This document shows, in pieces, positions 8,327 through 16,668 of a stretch of 64,000 nucleotides of DNA (position 1 is its first letter; every line of letters starts with the position of its first letter). The notes beneath the pieces were generated by a model, which made no database searches, was not told the DNA's origin, and worked only from the letters and a program-made list of their open reading frames with translations. The translations under genes and the position numbers were made by a program. Origin of the DNA: Roseovarius litoreus (GTDB lineage Bacteria > Pseudomonadota > Alphaproteobacteria > Rhodobacterales > Rhodobacteraceae). The stretch lies in assembly GCF_900142765.1 (NCBI RefSeq), contig NZ_FRCB01000004.1:62001-126000 (forward strand), given 5' to 3'.

Positions 8327-9047
8327 CCGCCCGTGTCTGCAGCACATAGGGCTGCTCCAGCCATGCCCGCAGCGCGCCCGTCGTCGCCTCGGGCTGTTCC
8401 AGGGGCGGCAGATGCCCCGCGCCCGCAATCACCTCGAGCCTCGCATAGGGGATCAGCCCGGCCATGAACTCATGGCGTTTGGGCGGCATCAGCAGATCCT
8501 CGGCCCCGCACATGACAAGGGTCGGCACCTTGCAGCGCCGGAGGGTCGGCTGATAATCGCGCCGCCGCTGCATGGACCGAAGCTGCCGGATGATCCCGCC
8601 CTCGCCCACGCGCTCGGCCATCTCCAGCAGCTGCGCCCGCACTGTCGGCCGCCCTGCCCCCGCGGCCAGCGATGCCGACGGCACCAGCGCCTCCACCGCC
8701 TCCTGCAGACGCCCGGATTTCAGCTTGATGATCGCAGGCTCGTAATCCGCCGACGCCTGCGGCGTCTCGGCCAGCGGGCTCGTGTCCATCAACGCGATCC
8801 GGCTCACGCGCTCCGGCGCTCGGCGCAGGATCTCCATCGCGGCCATGCCCCCCATCGAATGACCCACCAGCGCAAAGCGCGGCGGCAGCACATGCATCAG
8901 CGCCGAGGCGACCTCTTCAAGCCGCTCCCCATGACTGACCGGCACCACGCAAACCGGATAATCATGGCTGAGCGCGGCAATCTGGCCTGCGAACAACTCG
9001 GCATCGCACATCAAGCCCGGCAAGAACACCAACGGGTCACGCATCAC
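8319..9047 (-). CDS. Alpha/beta hydrolase
   Basis: The 242-residue protein has the alpha/beta hydrolase nucleophile elbow GHSMGG (Ser64), a likely acid in CGAEDLLMPP and the catalytic His in GAGHLPPLEQP. There is no signal peptide, so it is cytoplasmic. It resembles small esterase or enol-lactonase/MhpC-type hydrolases, but the substrate cannot be read from the sequence. The ATG at 9044 is an equally good start. It overlaps the small membrane protein gene downstream by 8 bp. Confidence 0.9.
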   Translation of the reverse strand: MMRDPLVFLPGLMCDAELFAGQIAALSHDYPVCVVPVSHGERLEEVASALMHVLPPRFALVGHSMGGMAAMEILRRAPERVSRIALMDTSPLAETPQASADYEPAIIKLKSGRLQEAVEALVPSASLAAGAGRPTVRAQLLEMAERVGEGGIIRQLRSMQRRRDYQPTLRRCKVPTLVMCGAEDLLMPPKRHEFMAGLIPYARLEVIAGAGHLPPLEQPEATTGALRAWLEQPYVLQTRADA

Positions 9048-9133
9048 ATCCGGTCCTTTTCAAAACTGTGCCTGTCCGCTCACCTTGCCACAGGGCCACG
9101 CCGGGTCAAGCGCTGCGGATCACCGCGGCGCGC

Positions 9134-9898
9134 TCATGCCGACCCGGCGCGCTCCAGCACTTCCTCGACCGACCTCTCGATCAGCCTCAGGCAATCGGGA
9201 TCGGAGAACCGGTGATCGGCCCCGTCCACCAGCGTCAGCCGCATATCCGGCCCCGTCGCGTGCTCCAACAGCCGCAGCGCCACGCTCACCGCCACATCCT
9301 CATCCGCCGTGCCCTGCAGGAACCGCACCGCAAACGGTAGCGTCAGCGGATCGCGCAGCACCAGATGCGCGCGCCCATCCTCGATCAGGCGGCGGGTGAT
9401 GATATAAGGCTCGCCATACTCGCTTGGCAGCGCCACCTGCCCATTGGCCGCAAGCTCCGCGCGCTGCTCCGCGTCGAACCCCTCCCACATTGCATCTTCC
9501 GTGAAATCCGGCGCCGCCGCGATCGTCACAAGCCCCGCAAGGCGCTCAGGCATCGCCCGCGCACACAGCAGCGCGATCCAGCCGCCCATGCTCGAGCCCA
9601 CCAGCACCTGCGGCCCTTCGGTCAGCTTGGTGATTGCCGCCATCGCATCCTCGGCCCACTCCCCGATGCAGCCCTCGGTGAACGCGCCTGACGATTGACC
9701 ATGCCCGGAATAGTCGAACCTGAGGAACGCCCGGCCCGTGGCCTGCGCCCAGGCCTCCAGATGCACGGCCTTGGTGCCGTCCATGTCGGATTTGAACCCA
9801 CCCAGAAACACCACACCCGGCCCCTTGCCCGGACTGCGGTGATACGCCAGCCTGCGCCCCTGCGGTGACGTGAAATACTCGGTCTGCGTCATGTGCAT
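9134..9898 (-). CDS. Alpha/beta hydrolase (ABHD10/thioesterase-like)
   Basis: The 254-residue hydrolase has GSSMGG (nucleophile Ser103), DYSGHGQSSG in the oxyanion region, an acid in GTADEDV and the catalytic His in DGADHRFSD. The overall pattern (FLGGFKSDMDGTKA, then RFDYSGHGQSSG) resembles the carboxylesterase group that includes mitochondrial ABHD10. It is cytoplasmic. A start at the ATG at 9892 is also possible, since the GGGGCAGG ribosome binding site suits both. It is not closely related to the neighbouring hydrolase at 8319-9047. Confidence 0.9.
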   Translation of the reverse strand: MHMTQTEYFTSPQGRRLAYHRSPGKGPGVVFLGGFKSDMDGTKAVHLEAWAQATGRAFLRFDYSGHGQSSGAFTEGCIGEWAEDAMAAITKLTEGPQVLVGSSMGGWIALLCARAMPERLAGLVTIAAAPDFTEDAMWEGFDAEQRAELAANGQVALPSEYGEPYIITRRLIEDGRAHLVLRDPLTLPFAVRFLQGTADEDVAVSVALRLLEHATGPDMRLTLVDGADHRFSDPDCLRLIERSVEEVLERAGSA

Positions 9899-9983
9899 CC
9901 TGCCCCTTGCTGCCTGTCGCGCGGCAAGGGTGGACGAAACCGGGGGCCGGATGCAAGCCGCCTTACCGTGACGCAGTCACCTC

Positions 9984-10181
9984 TCAGGCGATCGAGCCGA
10001 CCCGCCGTTCGATCCGGCGCAGCGACCATTCCGCTTCCGACTGATCCTTCGGCGCACCCTGAGCGGGCGCCTCCTCTGTCTGCGGGGATCTGTCCGCCAT
10101 CTGACGCGGAGAGGTTTTCGTCAGTTCCACATACTGCCGGAACAACCTGAAGTCCTTATCGTGACTGGCCATATCGAACAC
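9984..10181 (-). CDS. Small hypothetical protein
   Basis: The 65-residue product would start at GTG, which has AAAAAGG about 6 bases upstream; an in-frame ATG at 10172 is less well placed. It is hydrophilic (KDFRLFRQYVELTKTSPRQM, then an Ala/Pro/Glu-rich linker and a basic end RRIERRVGSIA) and has no membrane segment. It is separated by 85 bp from the next gene on the same strand. No function can be assigned, and the evidence for it being a gene is its codon use and ribosome binding site only. Confidence 0.5.
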   Translation of the reverse strand: MFDMASHDKDFRLFRQYVELTKTSPRQMADRSPQTEEAPAQGAPKDQSEAEWSLRRIERRVGSIA

Positions 10182-10297
10182 CCAGAGCCTTTTTGCTTCA
10201 CATCGACATCACGCGGCAGCGAACGTGTTACCCAATCGTTACAAAGATGCTCGGATAAATAAAATATCTTTTTATGTCAGACTGTTACAGTAAACAA

Positions 10298-10326
10298 TCG
10301 CACACCTTCGCACACCTTCGCACACC
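10298..10326. repeat. Three tandem 10-bp repeats (TCGCACACC core)
   Basis: TCGCACACC occurs at 10298, 10308 and 10318, exactly one helical turn apart, in an AT-richer intergenic region between two small minus-strand genes. A related GCATACGC follows. The regular 10-bp phasing would suit a protein-binding array on one face of the helix, but slippage of a simple repeat is equally possible. Confidence 0.6.
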
Positions 10327-10361
10327 GGCGCATACGCTTGTCCACAGTGCGACCAGACAGC

Positions 10362-10390
10362 AAAAAACGGGGGCCGTTTCCGACCCCCGT
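10362..10390 (-). terminator. Rho-independent terminator after the 78-residue protein gene
   Basis: On the minus strand ACGGGGGTC and GGCCCCCGT form a 9-bp stem (with one G-T pair) and a GGAAAC loop, followed by TTTTTT. It lies 30 bp after the stop codon at 10420. Confidence 0.9.
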
Positions 10391-10419
10391 CATCAAGACG
10401 TCTCGGGTGATCCGTCCTG

Positions 10420-10656
10420 TCAGCCGCTGATATAGGGCTGGCTGCGCGGACGATAGAACACTTTCTGATTATGCAGGCGCCCCAGAAGATCATGGATGCG
10501 GCGCACCGAGTGGTCGATCGCGTCGATCTGCTCGGGCTGCTCATCTGCGGGCGCGACCAGCTTTCCGGCCAGTTCGCTCTTGGTCTGGCGCAGGGCGGCT
10601 TCGATCAGTTCCATGTCCTCGACAGACAGTTCAAAATTCACGTTGTAACGCGCCAT
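10420..10656 (-). CDS. Small hypothetical protein (helical)
   Basis: The 78-residue protein begins MARYNVNFELSVEDMELIE and is predicted mostly helical, ending in VFYRPRSQPYISG. It is charged, has no cysteine and no signal peptide. The ATG at 10656 has GGGGAA about 7 bases upstream; the longer frame to 10986 is rejected because it runs through intergenic sequence. A strong terminator follows, so it forms its own transcription unit, divergent from thrS. The function is unknown. Confidence 0.75.
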   Translation of the reverse strand: MARYNVNFELSVEDMELIEAALRQTKSELAGKLVAPADEQPEQIDAIDHSVRRIHDLLGRLHNQKVFYRPRSQPYISG

Positions 10657-10755
10657 TCTGTATTCCCCGGTTCTGCGTGAGTCGGCAAAAGTTTCCGATA
10701 GTGGATAAACGGCAATATAGGGATCATTACCGACAAGGCCAGAGAAAATATCCAT

Positions 10756-10851
10756 ATGCGTCAAGAAGTTACGAATCCCACGGTATGCGCTTGCACACAC
10801 TTCCGGCGTGCCGTTGCACACCGTTGCCGAAACCGCCATGCCCGCCAATGA
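10756..10851 (+). other. Possible leader-peptide ORF upstream of thrS (31 codons)
   Basis: ATG at 10756 opens a 31-codon frame ending in TGA at 10849-10851, with AGAGAAA 8-14 bases upstream as a weak ribosome binding site. The peptide has three Thr (residues 6, 9, 14), four Cys or near-Cys positions (11, 13, 24 are Cys) and many Arg. It ends 25 bp before a terminator hairpin that precedes thrS. The Thr density is modest, so this may be a chance ORF. Confidence 0.25.
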
Positions 10852-10876
10852 CTTGGGCTTTCCAGACCGCTTGGCG

Positions 10877-10908
10877 CCGCCCGCGCAGCGACATGCGGGC
10901 GGGTTTTT
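10877..10908 (+). terminator. Hairpin terminator in the thrS leader
   Basis: CCGCCCGC and GCGGGCGG form a perfect 8-bp stem with a 10-base loop, followed by GTTTTT. It is on the thrS strand, 208 bp before the thrS start, so it either ends a short upstream transcript or acts as an attenuator. Confidence 0.8.
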
Positions 10909-10912
10909 GCGA

Positions 10913-10984
10913 TTTGTGTACAGGATGGACACAAATCCCGGCGCAAGCCCCCGGTTTCGTCCTGAACGCGTGTAGGTTTCGTAC
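10913..10984 (+). repeat. 72-bp dispersed repeat, copy A (upstream of thrS)
   Basis: This segment aligns without gaps to the minus strand of 17044-17115 with 58 of 72 identical bases. It contains a spaced inverted repeat TTTGTGT...ACACAAA at its left end and GTCCTGAACGCGTGT plus GGTTTCGTAC at its right end. Just beyond, GTGTAGGTTT and AAACCCTACAC form a further near-palindrome. In both copies the element points towards the start of the next gene. Confidence 0.85.
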
Positions 10985-11115
10985 AAACCCTACACTTCGG
11001 CCCGGGCAGCGACGCGCTTGACTTGCCCTGAATCAAGGGGCAAAACCCCGCCACACCATATCAACCCGCAACCGGGCGTTCCGTGGGCGCCAAACCGACG
11101 AGGAGCTTCAGGCCG

Positions 11116-13062
11116 ATGGCCCAGATTTCCCTTACATTTCCTGATGGTAACAGCCGCTCTTATGATGCTGGCGTCACTGCGGCCGATGTCGCCGCCGATA
11201 TCTCGACCTCTCTTGCCAAAAAGGCGATTTCGGCGACATTGGATGGCCAGCACTGGGATCTGCAATGGCCAATCCAGCAGGATTCCTCCATCGCGATCAA
11301 TACGATGAAGGACGAAGCTCAGGCGCTCGAACTGATCCGTCACGACCTTGCCCATATCATGGCCCGCGCGGTTCAGGAGCTTTGGCCCGATGTGAAAGTC
11401 ACCATCGGTCCAGTGATCGAGAACGGATGGTATTACGACTTCGACCGCAAGGACCCCTTCACACCCGAAGACCTTGGCGTGATCGAGAAAAAGATGAAGG
11501 AAATCATCAACCTGCGTGATCCCGTCCGTACCGAGATCTGGGACCGCGCCCGCGCCGTCAAGCACTATGAGGACAGCGGCGAACCCTTCAAGGTCGAACT
11601 GATCGAGGCCATTCCCGGCACCGAACCCCTGCGCATGTACTGGCACGGCCACTGGCAAGACCTCTGCCGCGGCCCCCACCTTCAGAACACCGGCCAAGTC
11701 CCTGCAGACGCTTTCAAATTGATGTCCGTGGCCGGCGCCTATTGGCGCGGCGATTCCAATCGCCAGATGTTGCAGCGCATCTATGGCGTGGCCTTTCTCA
11801 ATCGCGAAAAACTCAAGGATTACCTCACCTTCCTCGAAGAAGCTGAGAAGCGGGACCACCGCAAGCTGGGGCGCGAGATGGATCTCTTCCACATGCAGGA
11901 AGAAGCCCCCGGCCAGATCTTCTGGCACCCCAACGGCTGGACGATCTACACCACCCTGCAAGATTACATGCGCCGCCAACAACGCCGCGGCGGCTATGTC
12001 GAGGTAAACACACCACAAGTTGTCGACCGCAAGCTTTGGGAAGCGTCGGGGCACTGGGACAAATACCAGGAACACATGTTCATCGTCGAAGTCGACGAAG
12101 ATCACGCCCGCGAGAAATCCATCAATGCTCTCAAGCCGATGAACTGCCCTTGCCATGTGCAGATCTTCAATCGCGGGCTGAAATCCTACCGCGATCTGCC
12201 CTTGCGCATGGCGGAATTCGGCAGCTGCAACCGCTACGAACCTTCAGGCGCATTGCACGGCATCATGCGGGTGCGCGGCTTCACTCAGGATGACGCACAT
12301 ATCTTCTGCCGTGAAGATCAGATCGAGGCGGAAACCAAGAAATTCATTGGTTTTTTGTCTGAAATTTACCGCGATCTTGGCTTTGCGGACTTCAAGGTAA
12401 AATTTTCGGATCGCCCGGAAAAACGCGCCGGCAGCGACGACGTCTGGGACAAATCGGAAAGCGCCCTGAAGGCCGCAACAGCCGCCGCCGGAGCCGACTT
12501 CGAACTGAACCCCGGAGAAGGCGCATTCTATGGCCCGAAGCTGGAATTCGTGTTGACCGACGCAATCGGACGGGACTGGCAATGCGGCACCCTGCAGGTG
12601 GATTTCGTGTTGCCAGAGCGGCTGGACGCCACCTATATCGCCGAGGATGGCGCCAAGCACCGACCCGTCATGCTGCACCGCGCGGTTCTGGGGAGTTTCG
12701 AGCGTTTCATCGGCATTCTGATCGAAGAACATGCCGGCAAACTGCCCTTCTGGATGGCGCCGCGCCAAGTGGTTGTGGCCTCGATCGTATCCGAGGCGAA
12801 CGCCTATGTTCAGGATGTGGTCGCCCGTCTGGTCGCCGCAGGCGTCCGGGCCGAAGCCGATATCCGCAACGAGAAGATCAATTACAAGGTCCGTGAACAT
12901 TCCGTCGGCAAGGTGCCCGTTATCCTGGCCTGCGGCATGAAGGAGGTCGAGGACGGCACCGTGTCGCTGCGCCGCCTGGGTGAGAAGCAGAGCACGGTTC
13001 AGCCTCTCGCGGATGTCACAGAGGCGTTGAAACGCGAAGCGACCCCCCCGGATCTTCTGTAA
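11116..13062 (+). CDS. thrS: Threonyl-tRNA synthetase
   Basis: The 648-residue enzyme charges tRNA-Thr in the cytoplasm. It has an N-terminal TGS domain (residues 1-62), the editing domain with HDLAH (His76, His80), the class II catalytic core with the zinc-binding MNCPCH segment and class II motif 2 in the [15 protein letters not shown] region, and a C-terminal anticodon-binding domain from about residue 550. The ATG at 11116 is preceded by GAGGAGC; the longer frame to 11083 lacks a ribosome binding site. Full length and intact. A terminator lies 85 bp downstream. Confidence 0.99.
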   Translation: MAQISLTFPDGNSRSYDAGVTAADVAADISTSLAKKAISATLDGQHWDLQWPIQQDSSIAINTMKDEAQALELIRHDLAHIMARAVQELWPDVKVTIGPVIENGWYYDFDRKDPFTPEDLGVIEKKMKEIINLRDPVRTEIWDRARAVKHYEDSGEPFKVELIEAIPGTEPLRMYWHGHWQDLCRGPHLQNTGQVPADAFKLMSVAGAYWRGDSNRQMLQRIYGVAFLNREKLKDYLTFLEEAEKRDHRKLGREMDLFHMQEEAPGQIFWHPNGWTIYTTLQDYMRRQQRRGGYVEVNTPQVVDRKLWEASGHWDKYQEHMFIVEVDEDHAREKSINALKPMNCPCHVQIFNRGLKSYRDLPLRMAEFGSCNRYEPSGALHGIMRVRGFTQDDAHIFCREDQIEAETKKFIGFLSEIYRDLGFADFKVKFSDRPEKRAGSDDVWDKSESALKAATAAAGADFELNPGEGAFYGPKLEFVLTDAIGRDWQCGTLQVDFVLPERLDATYIAEDGAKHRPVMLHRAVLGSFERFIGILIEEHAGKLPFWMAPRQVVVASIVSEANAYVQDVVARLVAAGVRAEADIRNEKINYKVREHSVGKVPVILACGMKEVEDGTVSLRRLGEKQSTVQPLADVTEALKREATPPDLL

Positions 13063-13147
13063 CAATCGCACGCATGGTGGGGCAAAACAGCGTCCCAAAC
13101 CATGACGCCCGGACAGAAAATCCCGAAAAATCCCTAGTTTTCAATGG

Positions 13148-13180
13148 GCGGCCCCATGCGGGCCGCTCACTTATTTTGAC
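13148..13180 (+). terminator. Hairpin terminator after thrS
   Basis: GCGGCCC and GGGCCGC form a perfect 7-bp stem around CATGC, followed by TCACTTATTTTG. It lies between thrS and the bufferin-type operon and should isolate that operon from thrS transcription. Confidence 0.65.
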
Positions 13181-13313
13181 GCATCCGTGTCTGACGTGCT
13201 CGTGAATGGTTGTGCGAGGCCAGATCAGCTTAACGTCAAATTGTCGCAGCGTTTGCACCGATCCGATGCGCCGATGCCGCGACATGCCATGCAACCCACT
13301 AGGGAGACACGTA

Positions 13314-13616
13314 ATGTCGAAATCCATGAAGACACTTGCCATTGCCGGCGCCATGACCGCCGCTCTGGCTGCACACACCACACCTGCCGCTGCTGAAACC
13401 AAAGAGAAATGCTACGGCGTATCTCTTGCAGGCCAGAATGACTGCAAGGCCGGCGCCGGCACGACCTGTGCCGGAAGCTCGACCGCTGACTATCAGGGCA
13501 ACGCCTGGACCCTGGTCGACAAGGGCACCTGCACCGAGATCGAGCTGCCCGCGATGGCAGACGGCACAGAGCGCAAAGGGTCTCTGGAACCGCTCGAGCG
13601 CGATCTGCCCGCCTGA
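13314..13616 (+). CDS. bufA: Bufferin-type RiPP precursor (BufA1/DUF2282 family)
   Basis: The 100-residue protein has a Sec signal peptide (hydrophobic at about 8-20, cleavage near AAA-E at 27-28) and a short mature domain with four cysteines (33, 44, 52, 73) in [13 protein letters not shown] and GTTCAGSS contexts. These are diagnostic of DUF2282/BufA1. Bufferins are copper-binding peptides in which an MNIO enzyme converts cysteines to thio-oxazoles, unusually on a Sec-exported precursor. The ATG at 13314 has AGGGAGA upstream. bufB, bufC and a DoxX gene follow on the same strand, the known gene order for this family. The copper role is inferred from the family. Confidence 0.9.
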   Translation: MSKSMKTLAIAGAMTAALAAHTTPAAAETKEKCYGVSLAGQNDCKAGAGTTCAGSSTADYQGNAWTLVDKGTCTEIELPAMADGTERKGSLEPLERDLPA

Positions 13617-13692
13617 TCGGCACATCATGCAGGGATACGTGGGCGCACGCCCCGCGTATCCCTCAGTTGCACCCACCAGACCGAGACCTGTC

Positions 13693-14550
13693 ATGCTTGA
13701 TACCTCCGGCCACCCCATGCATCTGCCCACAGCCCCCGGCGTCGGCTACAAGTCCCAGCATTTTCAAGCCATCATGGATGATCCCGCCCCGGTGGCATGG
13801 CTTGAAATCCATGCCGAAAACTACATGGGCGATGGCGGCCGACCGCTGGCGCAACTCAGACATCTTGCCGAACGGTTTCCGATCTCGGTGCATGGTGTCG
13901 GACTGAGCATCGGCGGCGAGGGGCGGCTGGATCCCGAACATCTGGCACGGCTCAAGGCACTGTGCGGATGGTTGCAACCCGCCAGCTTTTCCGAACATCT
14001 GGCGTGGTCCACCCATGACAGCCACTTCATGAACGATCTGCTGCCGCTGCCTTACACCGCCACCACCCTTGCGCGGGTGACCGATCACATCGACGAGCTG
14101 CAAGAAGCGCTTGGCCACAGGATGCTTCTGGAAAACCCCTCGAGCTATCTCGCCTTTGCCGAAAGCACCTTCTCCGAGACGGATTTCCTGACCGAGATCG
14201 CGCGCCGCACCGGCTGTGGCCTGCTGCTGGATGTGAACAACGTCTTCGTTTCCGCCACCAATCTTGCGCTTGATCCCCGGGCGTATATCGATGCGTTCCC
14301 CCTGGCGCAGGTGGGCGAAATCCACCTCGGCGGCCATGACGAGGATGAGGACGACCACGGCGCACCGCTGCTGATCGACAGCCATGGGCGCGATGTGGCC
14401 GATCCGGTTTGGGCGCTTCTGGACCATACCCTTCAAAGATCAGGTCCACGCCCGCTTCTGATCGAATGGGACGCCAATGTGCCGGACTGGCCCATGCTTG
14501 CGCAAGAGGCGCGCCGCGCCGCCCGCGCCCTTGAAAAGGTGGCGGTATGA
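13693..14550 (+). CDS. bufB: MNIO-family (DUF692) multinuclear iron enzyme, bufferin maturase BufB
   Basis: The 285-residue TIM-barrel protein is a DUF692/MNIO member. Likely metal ligands are visible: His67 (SVHGVG), His102 (SEHLAW), Glu147 (LLENPS), Asp180 (LLLDVNN), His211 and His215 (EIHLGGH) and Glu258 (LIEWD). It would oxidise cysteines of BufA to thio-oxazoles with BufC. I place the start at the ATG at 13693, which gives the usual family length; an ATG at 13627 would add 22 atypical residues. The gap from bufA is 76 bp. The 3' end overlaps bufC by 4 bp (ATGA). Confidence 0.93.
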   Translation: MLDTSGHPMHLPTAPGVGYKSQHFQAIMDDPAPVAWLEIHAENYMGDGGRPLAQLRHLAERFPISVHGVGLSIGGEGRLDPEHLARLKALCGWLQPASFSEHLAWSTHDSHFMNDLLPLPYTATTLARVTDHIDELQEALGHRMLLENPSSYLAFAESTFSETDFLTEIARRTGCGLLLDVNNVFVSATNLALDPRAYIDAFPLAQVGEIHLGGHDEDEDDHGAPLLIDSHGRDVADPVWALLDHTLQRSGPRPLLIEWDANVPDWPMLAQEARRAARALEKVAV

Positions 14551-15302
14551 CGATCAGTCAGACATGCTTTCGCGATGCACTTTTCGATCGCGCGAAACCG
14601 GTGCCGATGGGCCTGCAGGATGGACAAGGCCTGCCTGCCGGGCGCCGATTCAACGTCTATCGCAACAACGTTGCGGTTTCCCTGACCGAAGCGCTGGAGC
14701 TTGGGTTTCCTGCGGTCAAATCGCTGATTGGAAAAGAGAATTTCCGGAAAGTATCTGGCCTTTTCCTGCGCCAAACACCGCCGTCGGCGCCCATGATGAT
14801 GCTTTATGGCAAGGAATTTCCGGACTTCCTCGAGAGCTTCGCGCCCTTGTCGGATATCCGGTATCTTGGGGACGTCGCCCGCCTCGAGCAAGCGCAGCGC
14901 GAGGCGTATCACGCCGCCGACGCACAAGCCCTTGCCCCCGGGGCCCTGGCGCGGCTCCAGCCCGACACACTGGCGCAATCCCGGTTCCGGCTGGCTCCTG
15001 CGATACGGTTGATCCGCTCGGTCTGGCCTGTTCATGACATCTGGCGGTTCGCGACCATGGATGGCGCACCGAAACCCACTGCTCAGGCGCAAGATGTTCT
15101 GGTCACGCGGCCCGAATATGATCCCGAATTGCTTGTCCTGCCTCAGGGCGGGGCGGCTTTTGTGGCCGCAATTCTGGCGGGGGCCACACTGACCGAAGCC
15201 TGCGAGGCAGGCGAAATCAATGCCGAGGCTTTCGATCTTGCCGCAATGCTTGGCCTGCTGTTGCAGAGCGGCGCGATAATCGCCGTGGAACCCGAGGTTT
15301 GA
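14547..15302 (+). CDS. bufC: DUF2063-family MNIO partner protein BufC
   Basis: The 251-residue product has the N-terminal DUF2063 domain (about residues 8-95, with [23 protein letters not shown]). The C-terminal part is helical and less conserved. Proteins of this type act as the precursor-recruiting partner of MNIO enzymes in bufferin biosynthesis, so the older label of putative DNA-binding protein is probably misleading. The start overlaps the bufB stop codon (ATGA), implying translational coupling. The next gene starts 4 bp after its stop. Confidence 0.9.
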   Translation: MTISQTCFRDALFDRAKPVPMGLQDGQGLPAGRRFNVYRNNVAVSLTEALELGFPAVKSLIGKENFRKVSGLFLRQTPPSAPMMMLYGKEFPDFLESFAPLSDIRYLGDVARLEQAQREAYHAADAQALAPGALARLQPDTLAQSRFRLAPAIRLIRSVWPVHDIWRFATMDGAPKPTAQAQDVLVTRPEYDPELLVLPQGGAAFVAAILAGATLTEACEAGEINAEAFDLAAMLGLLLQSGAIIAVEPEV

Positions 15303-15305
15303 GAG

Positions 15306-15854
15306 ATGAACATCAGCGCAGCCTACACCACCATCACCAACCCTCTGTCCCGGGCGGACTGGCTTTTGTCCGTCATGGCCAGATTTCTGTTTGCGGCACT
15401 TTTCCTGATGTATTTCTGGGTGTCCGGCCTGACCAAGCTTGGCGATGGCGTGCTTGGGATCTTTTCGCCATCTGTCGGCGCCTATGCCCAGATCTTTCCC
15501 CGGGCGATGGAGGCCGTGGGCTATGATGCAAGCCAGTTGAGCCTGTTTCATACAATGGTCGTTCTGGCAGGAACCTGGGCCGAGTTCGTTCTGCCCCTGA
15601 TGATCGTGATCGGTCTTCTGACCCGGCTGGCAGCCCTTGGGATGATCGGTTTTGTCGTGCTGCAAACCCTCACCGACCTTTACGGGCATGGCGCGATCAG
15701 CGAAGTGGGGACGGTTGGCGCCTGGTTCGACAAGGCCCCGGATTCGGTGATCCTGGATCAACGGGCTTTGTGGGTGTTCCTGTTGGTGACGCTTATGGTG
15801 AAGGGTGCGGGGCCTTTGTCGCTGGACCGTGTTCTGTTTGGCGACAGGGCATGA
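15306..15854 (+). CDS. DoxX-family membrane protein of the bufferin operon
   Basis: The 182-residue protein has four predicted membrane helices (about residues 20-42, 75-100, 103-125 and 140-165) and the DoxX-like pattern FLFAALFLMYFWVSGLTKLGDG. DoxX proteins commonly close bufABC/gigABC operons, where a role in redox handling or export has been suggested but not settled. The start lies 4 bp after the bufC stop codon with GAGAG upstream. It is the last gene of the operon; the convergent ArsC-like gene begins its 3' end 43 bp later. Confidence 0.88.
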   Translation: MNISAAYTTITNPLSRADWLLSVMARFLFAALFLMYFWVSGLTKLGDGVLGIFSPSVGAYAQIFPRAMEAVGYDASQLSLFHTMVVLAGTWAEFVLPLMIVIGLLTRLAALGMIGFVVLQTLTDLYGHGAISEVGTVGAWFDKAPDSVILDQRALWVFLLVTLMVKGAGPLSLDRVLFGDRA

Positions 15855-15896
15855 GCCGGGCCGGGCGCATGAGACGTGACGCGACCCGAAAAGGTA

Positions 15897-16211
15897 TCAG
15901 CCCAACAACGTCTTTTGCACATCCCTGCCCCAGCCCAGATACAGCTTGCCGCCGGCATCGATCAGGGGGCGCTTCATCAGCGTCGGATAATCTTCAAGCA
16001 ATTCCAACGGGTTGCGCTGACGTTCGGCATCATCCAGCTGCCGCCATGTGGTCGAGCGGGTATTGAGCAACGCCTCGCCAAAGGTGGCATGAGCGGATTT
16101 CAGCAGATCGGCCGGCACACCTTCGTGCCGGACATCCACGAAGCGGGCGTCCGCCAAGGATTTCAAAGCCTTGCGGCACGTATCGCAGGTTTTCAAGCCA
16201 TACAGGATCAT
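15897..16211 (-). CDS. ArsC/Spx-family protein (thioredoxin-like)
   Basis: The 104-residue protein has the ArsC/Spx-like thioredoxin fold with YGLKTCDTCRKAL (Cys9 and Cys12) and the usual NPLELLEDYPTLMKRPL segment that carries the family's KRP signature. True glutaredoxin-linked arsenate reductases use one Cys in a similar place, while this CxxC form matches the YffB group, whose role is uncertain. The ATG at 16211 gives the normal family start; ATGs further upstream (16223, 16262) are possible. It is divergent from the cold-shock gene and convergent with the bufferin operon. Confidence 0.85.
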   Translation of the reverse strand: MILYGLKTCDTCRKALKSLADARFVDVRHEGVPADLLKSAHATFGEALLNTRSTTWRQLDDAERQRNPLELLEDYPTLMKRPLIDAGGKLYLGWGRDVQKTLLG

Positions 16212-16397
16212 CGCAACCCCCATGTTTTGTGCCTGTTTAACGGGCATTTGGACGCAGGTCACGTGTGTTTTGCTTGCATTTTACATGACCCGTGCAATCA
16301 TCTTCCGCGTGGCGTTTGGTGTTGCTGTTGCGATTTTTCCCAACGGTGGCAGGCAGATGCGGCGGGAAGATGAAGCGACTCAGCAAGGAGAGACGGA

Positions 16398-16604
16398 ATG
16401 CCTACAGGCACCGTTAAGTGGTTTAATACGACCAAGGGTTACGGGTTTATCGCACCGGATGAAGGCGGTAAGGACGTGTTCGTTCACATTTCGGCGGTCG
16501 AGAGATCGGGGCTCACGGGGCTCGCGGACAACCAGAAAGTCGGCTACGAATTGCAGGATGGCCGCGATGGCCGGCAAATGGCGGCTGACCTCAAGCTATT
16601 GTAA
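16398..16604 (+). CDS. Cold-shock protein (CspA family)
   Basis: The 68-residue single cold-shock domain has RNP1 (KGYGFI, residues 13-18) and RNP2 (VFVHI, 27-31) on a VKWFN framework. It binds single-stranded RNA and DNA. AAGGAGAG precedes the ATG. The gap of 186 bp to the divergent ArsC-like gene is long enough for the long 5' leader seen in many csp genes, though I could not identify a specific leader structure. There are many alphaproteobacterial paralogues, so I give no gene number. Confidence 0.95.
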   Translation: MPTGTVKWFNTTKGYGFIAPDEGGKDVFVHISAVERSGLTGLADNQKVGYELQDGRDGRQMAADLKLL

Positions 16605-16633
16605 TCCATAGCATTTCAGACACCAACACAAGC

Positions 16634-16660
16634 GGCGGCGCCGGCCAAGCGCCGCCCGTT
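16634..16660 (+). terminator. Possible hairpin terminator after the cold-shock gene
   Basis: GGCGGCGC and GCGCCGCC form a perfect 8-bp stem with a 7-base loop, 29 bp after the csp stop codon. Only CGTTTC follows, so the T-run is weak. Confidence 0.4.
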
Positions 16661-16668
16661 TCGCACTG

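Larger units (their letters stand above)
10657..11115. other. 459-bp divergent intergenic region with thrS leader elements
   Basis: Between the divergent 78-residue protein gene and thrS lie, left to right: a possible promoter region, a 31-codon open frame (10756-10851), a strong plus-strand hairpin terminator (10877-10908), a 72-bp dispersed repeat (10913-10984) and 131 bp of leader. The order small ORF, terminator, synthetase gene resembles transcription attenuation. No annotated protein-coding gene of normal size fits here. Confidence 0.6.

Noticed and set aside
10677-11021. 114-codon plus-strand ORF in the thrS upstream region
   Set aside because: It runs through the terminator and the repeat, and its composition is not protein-like.
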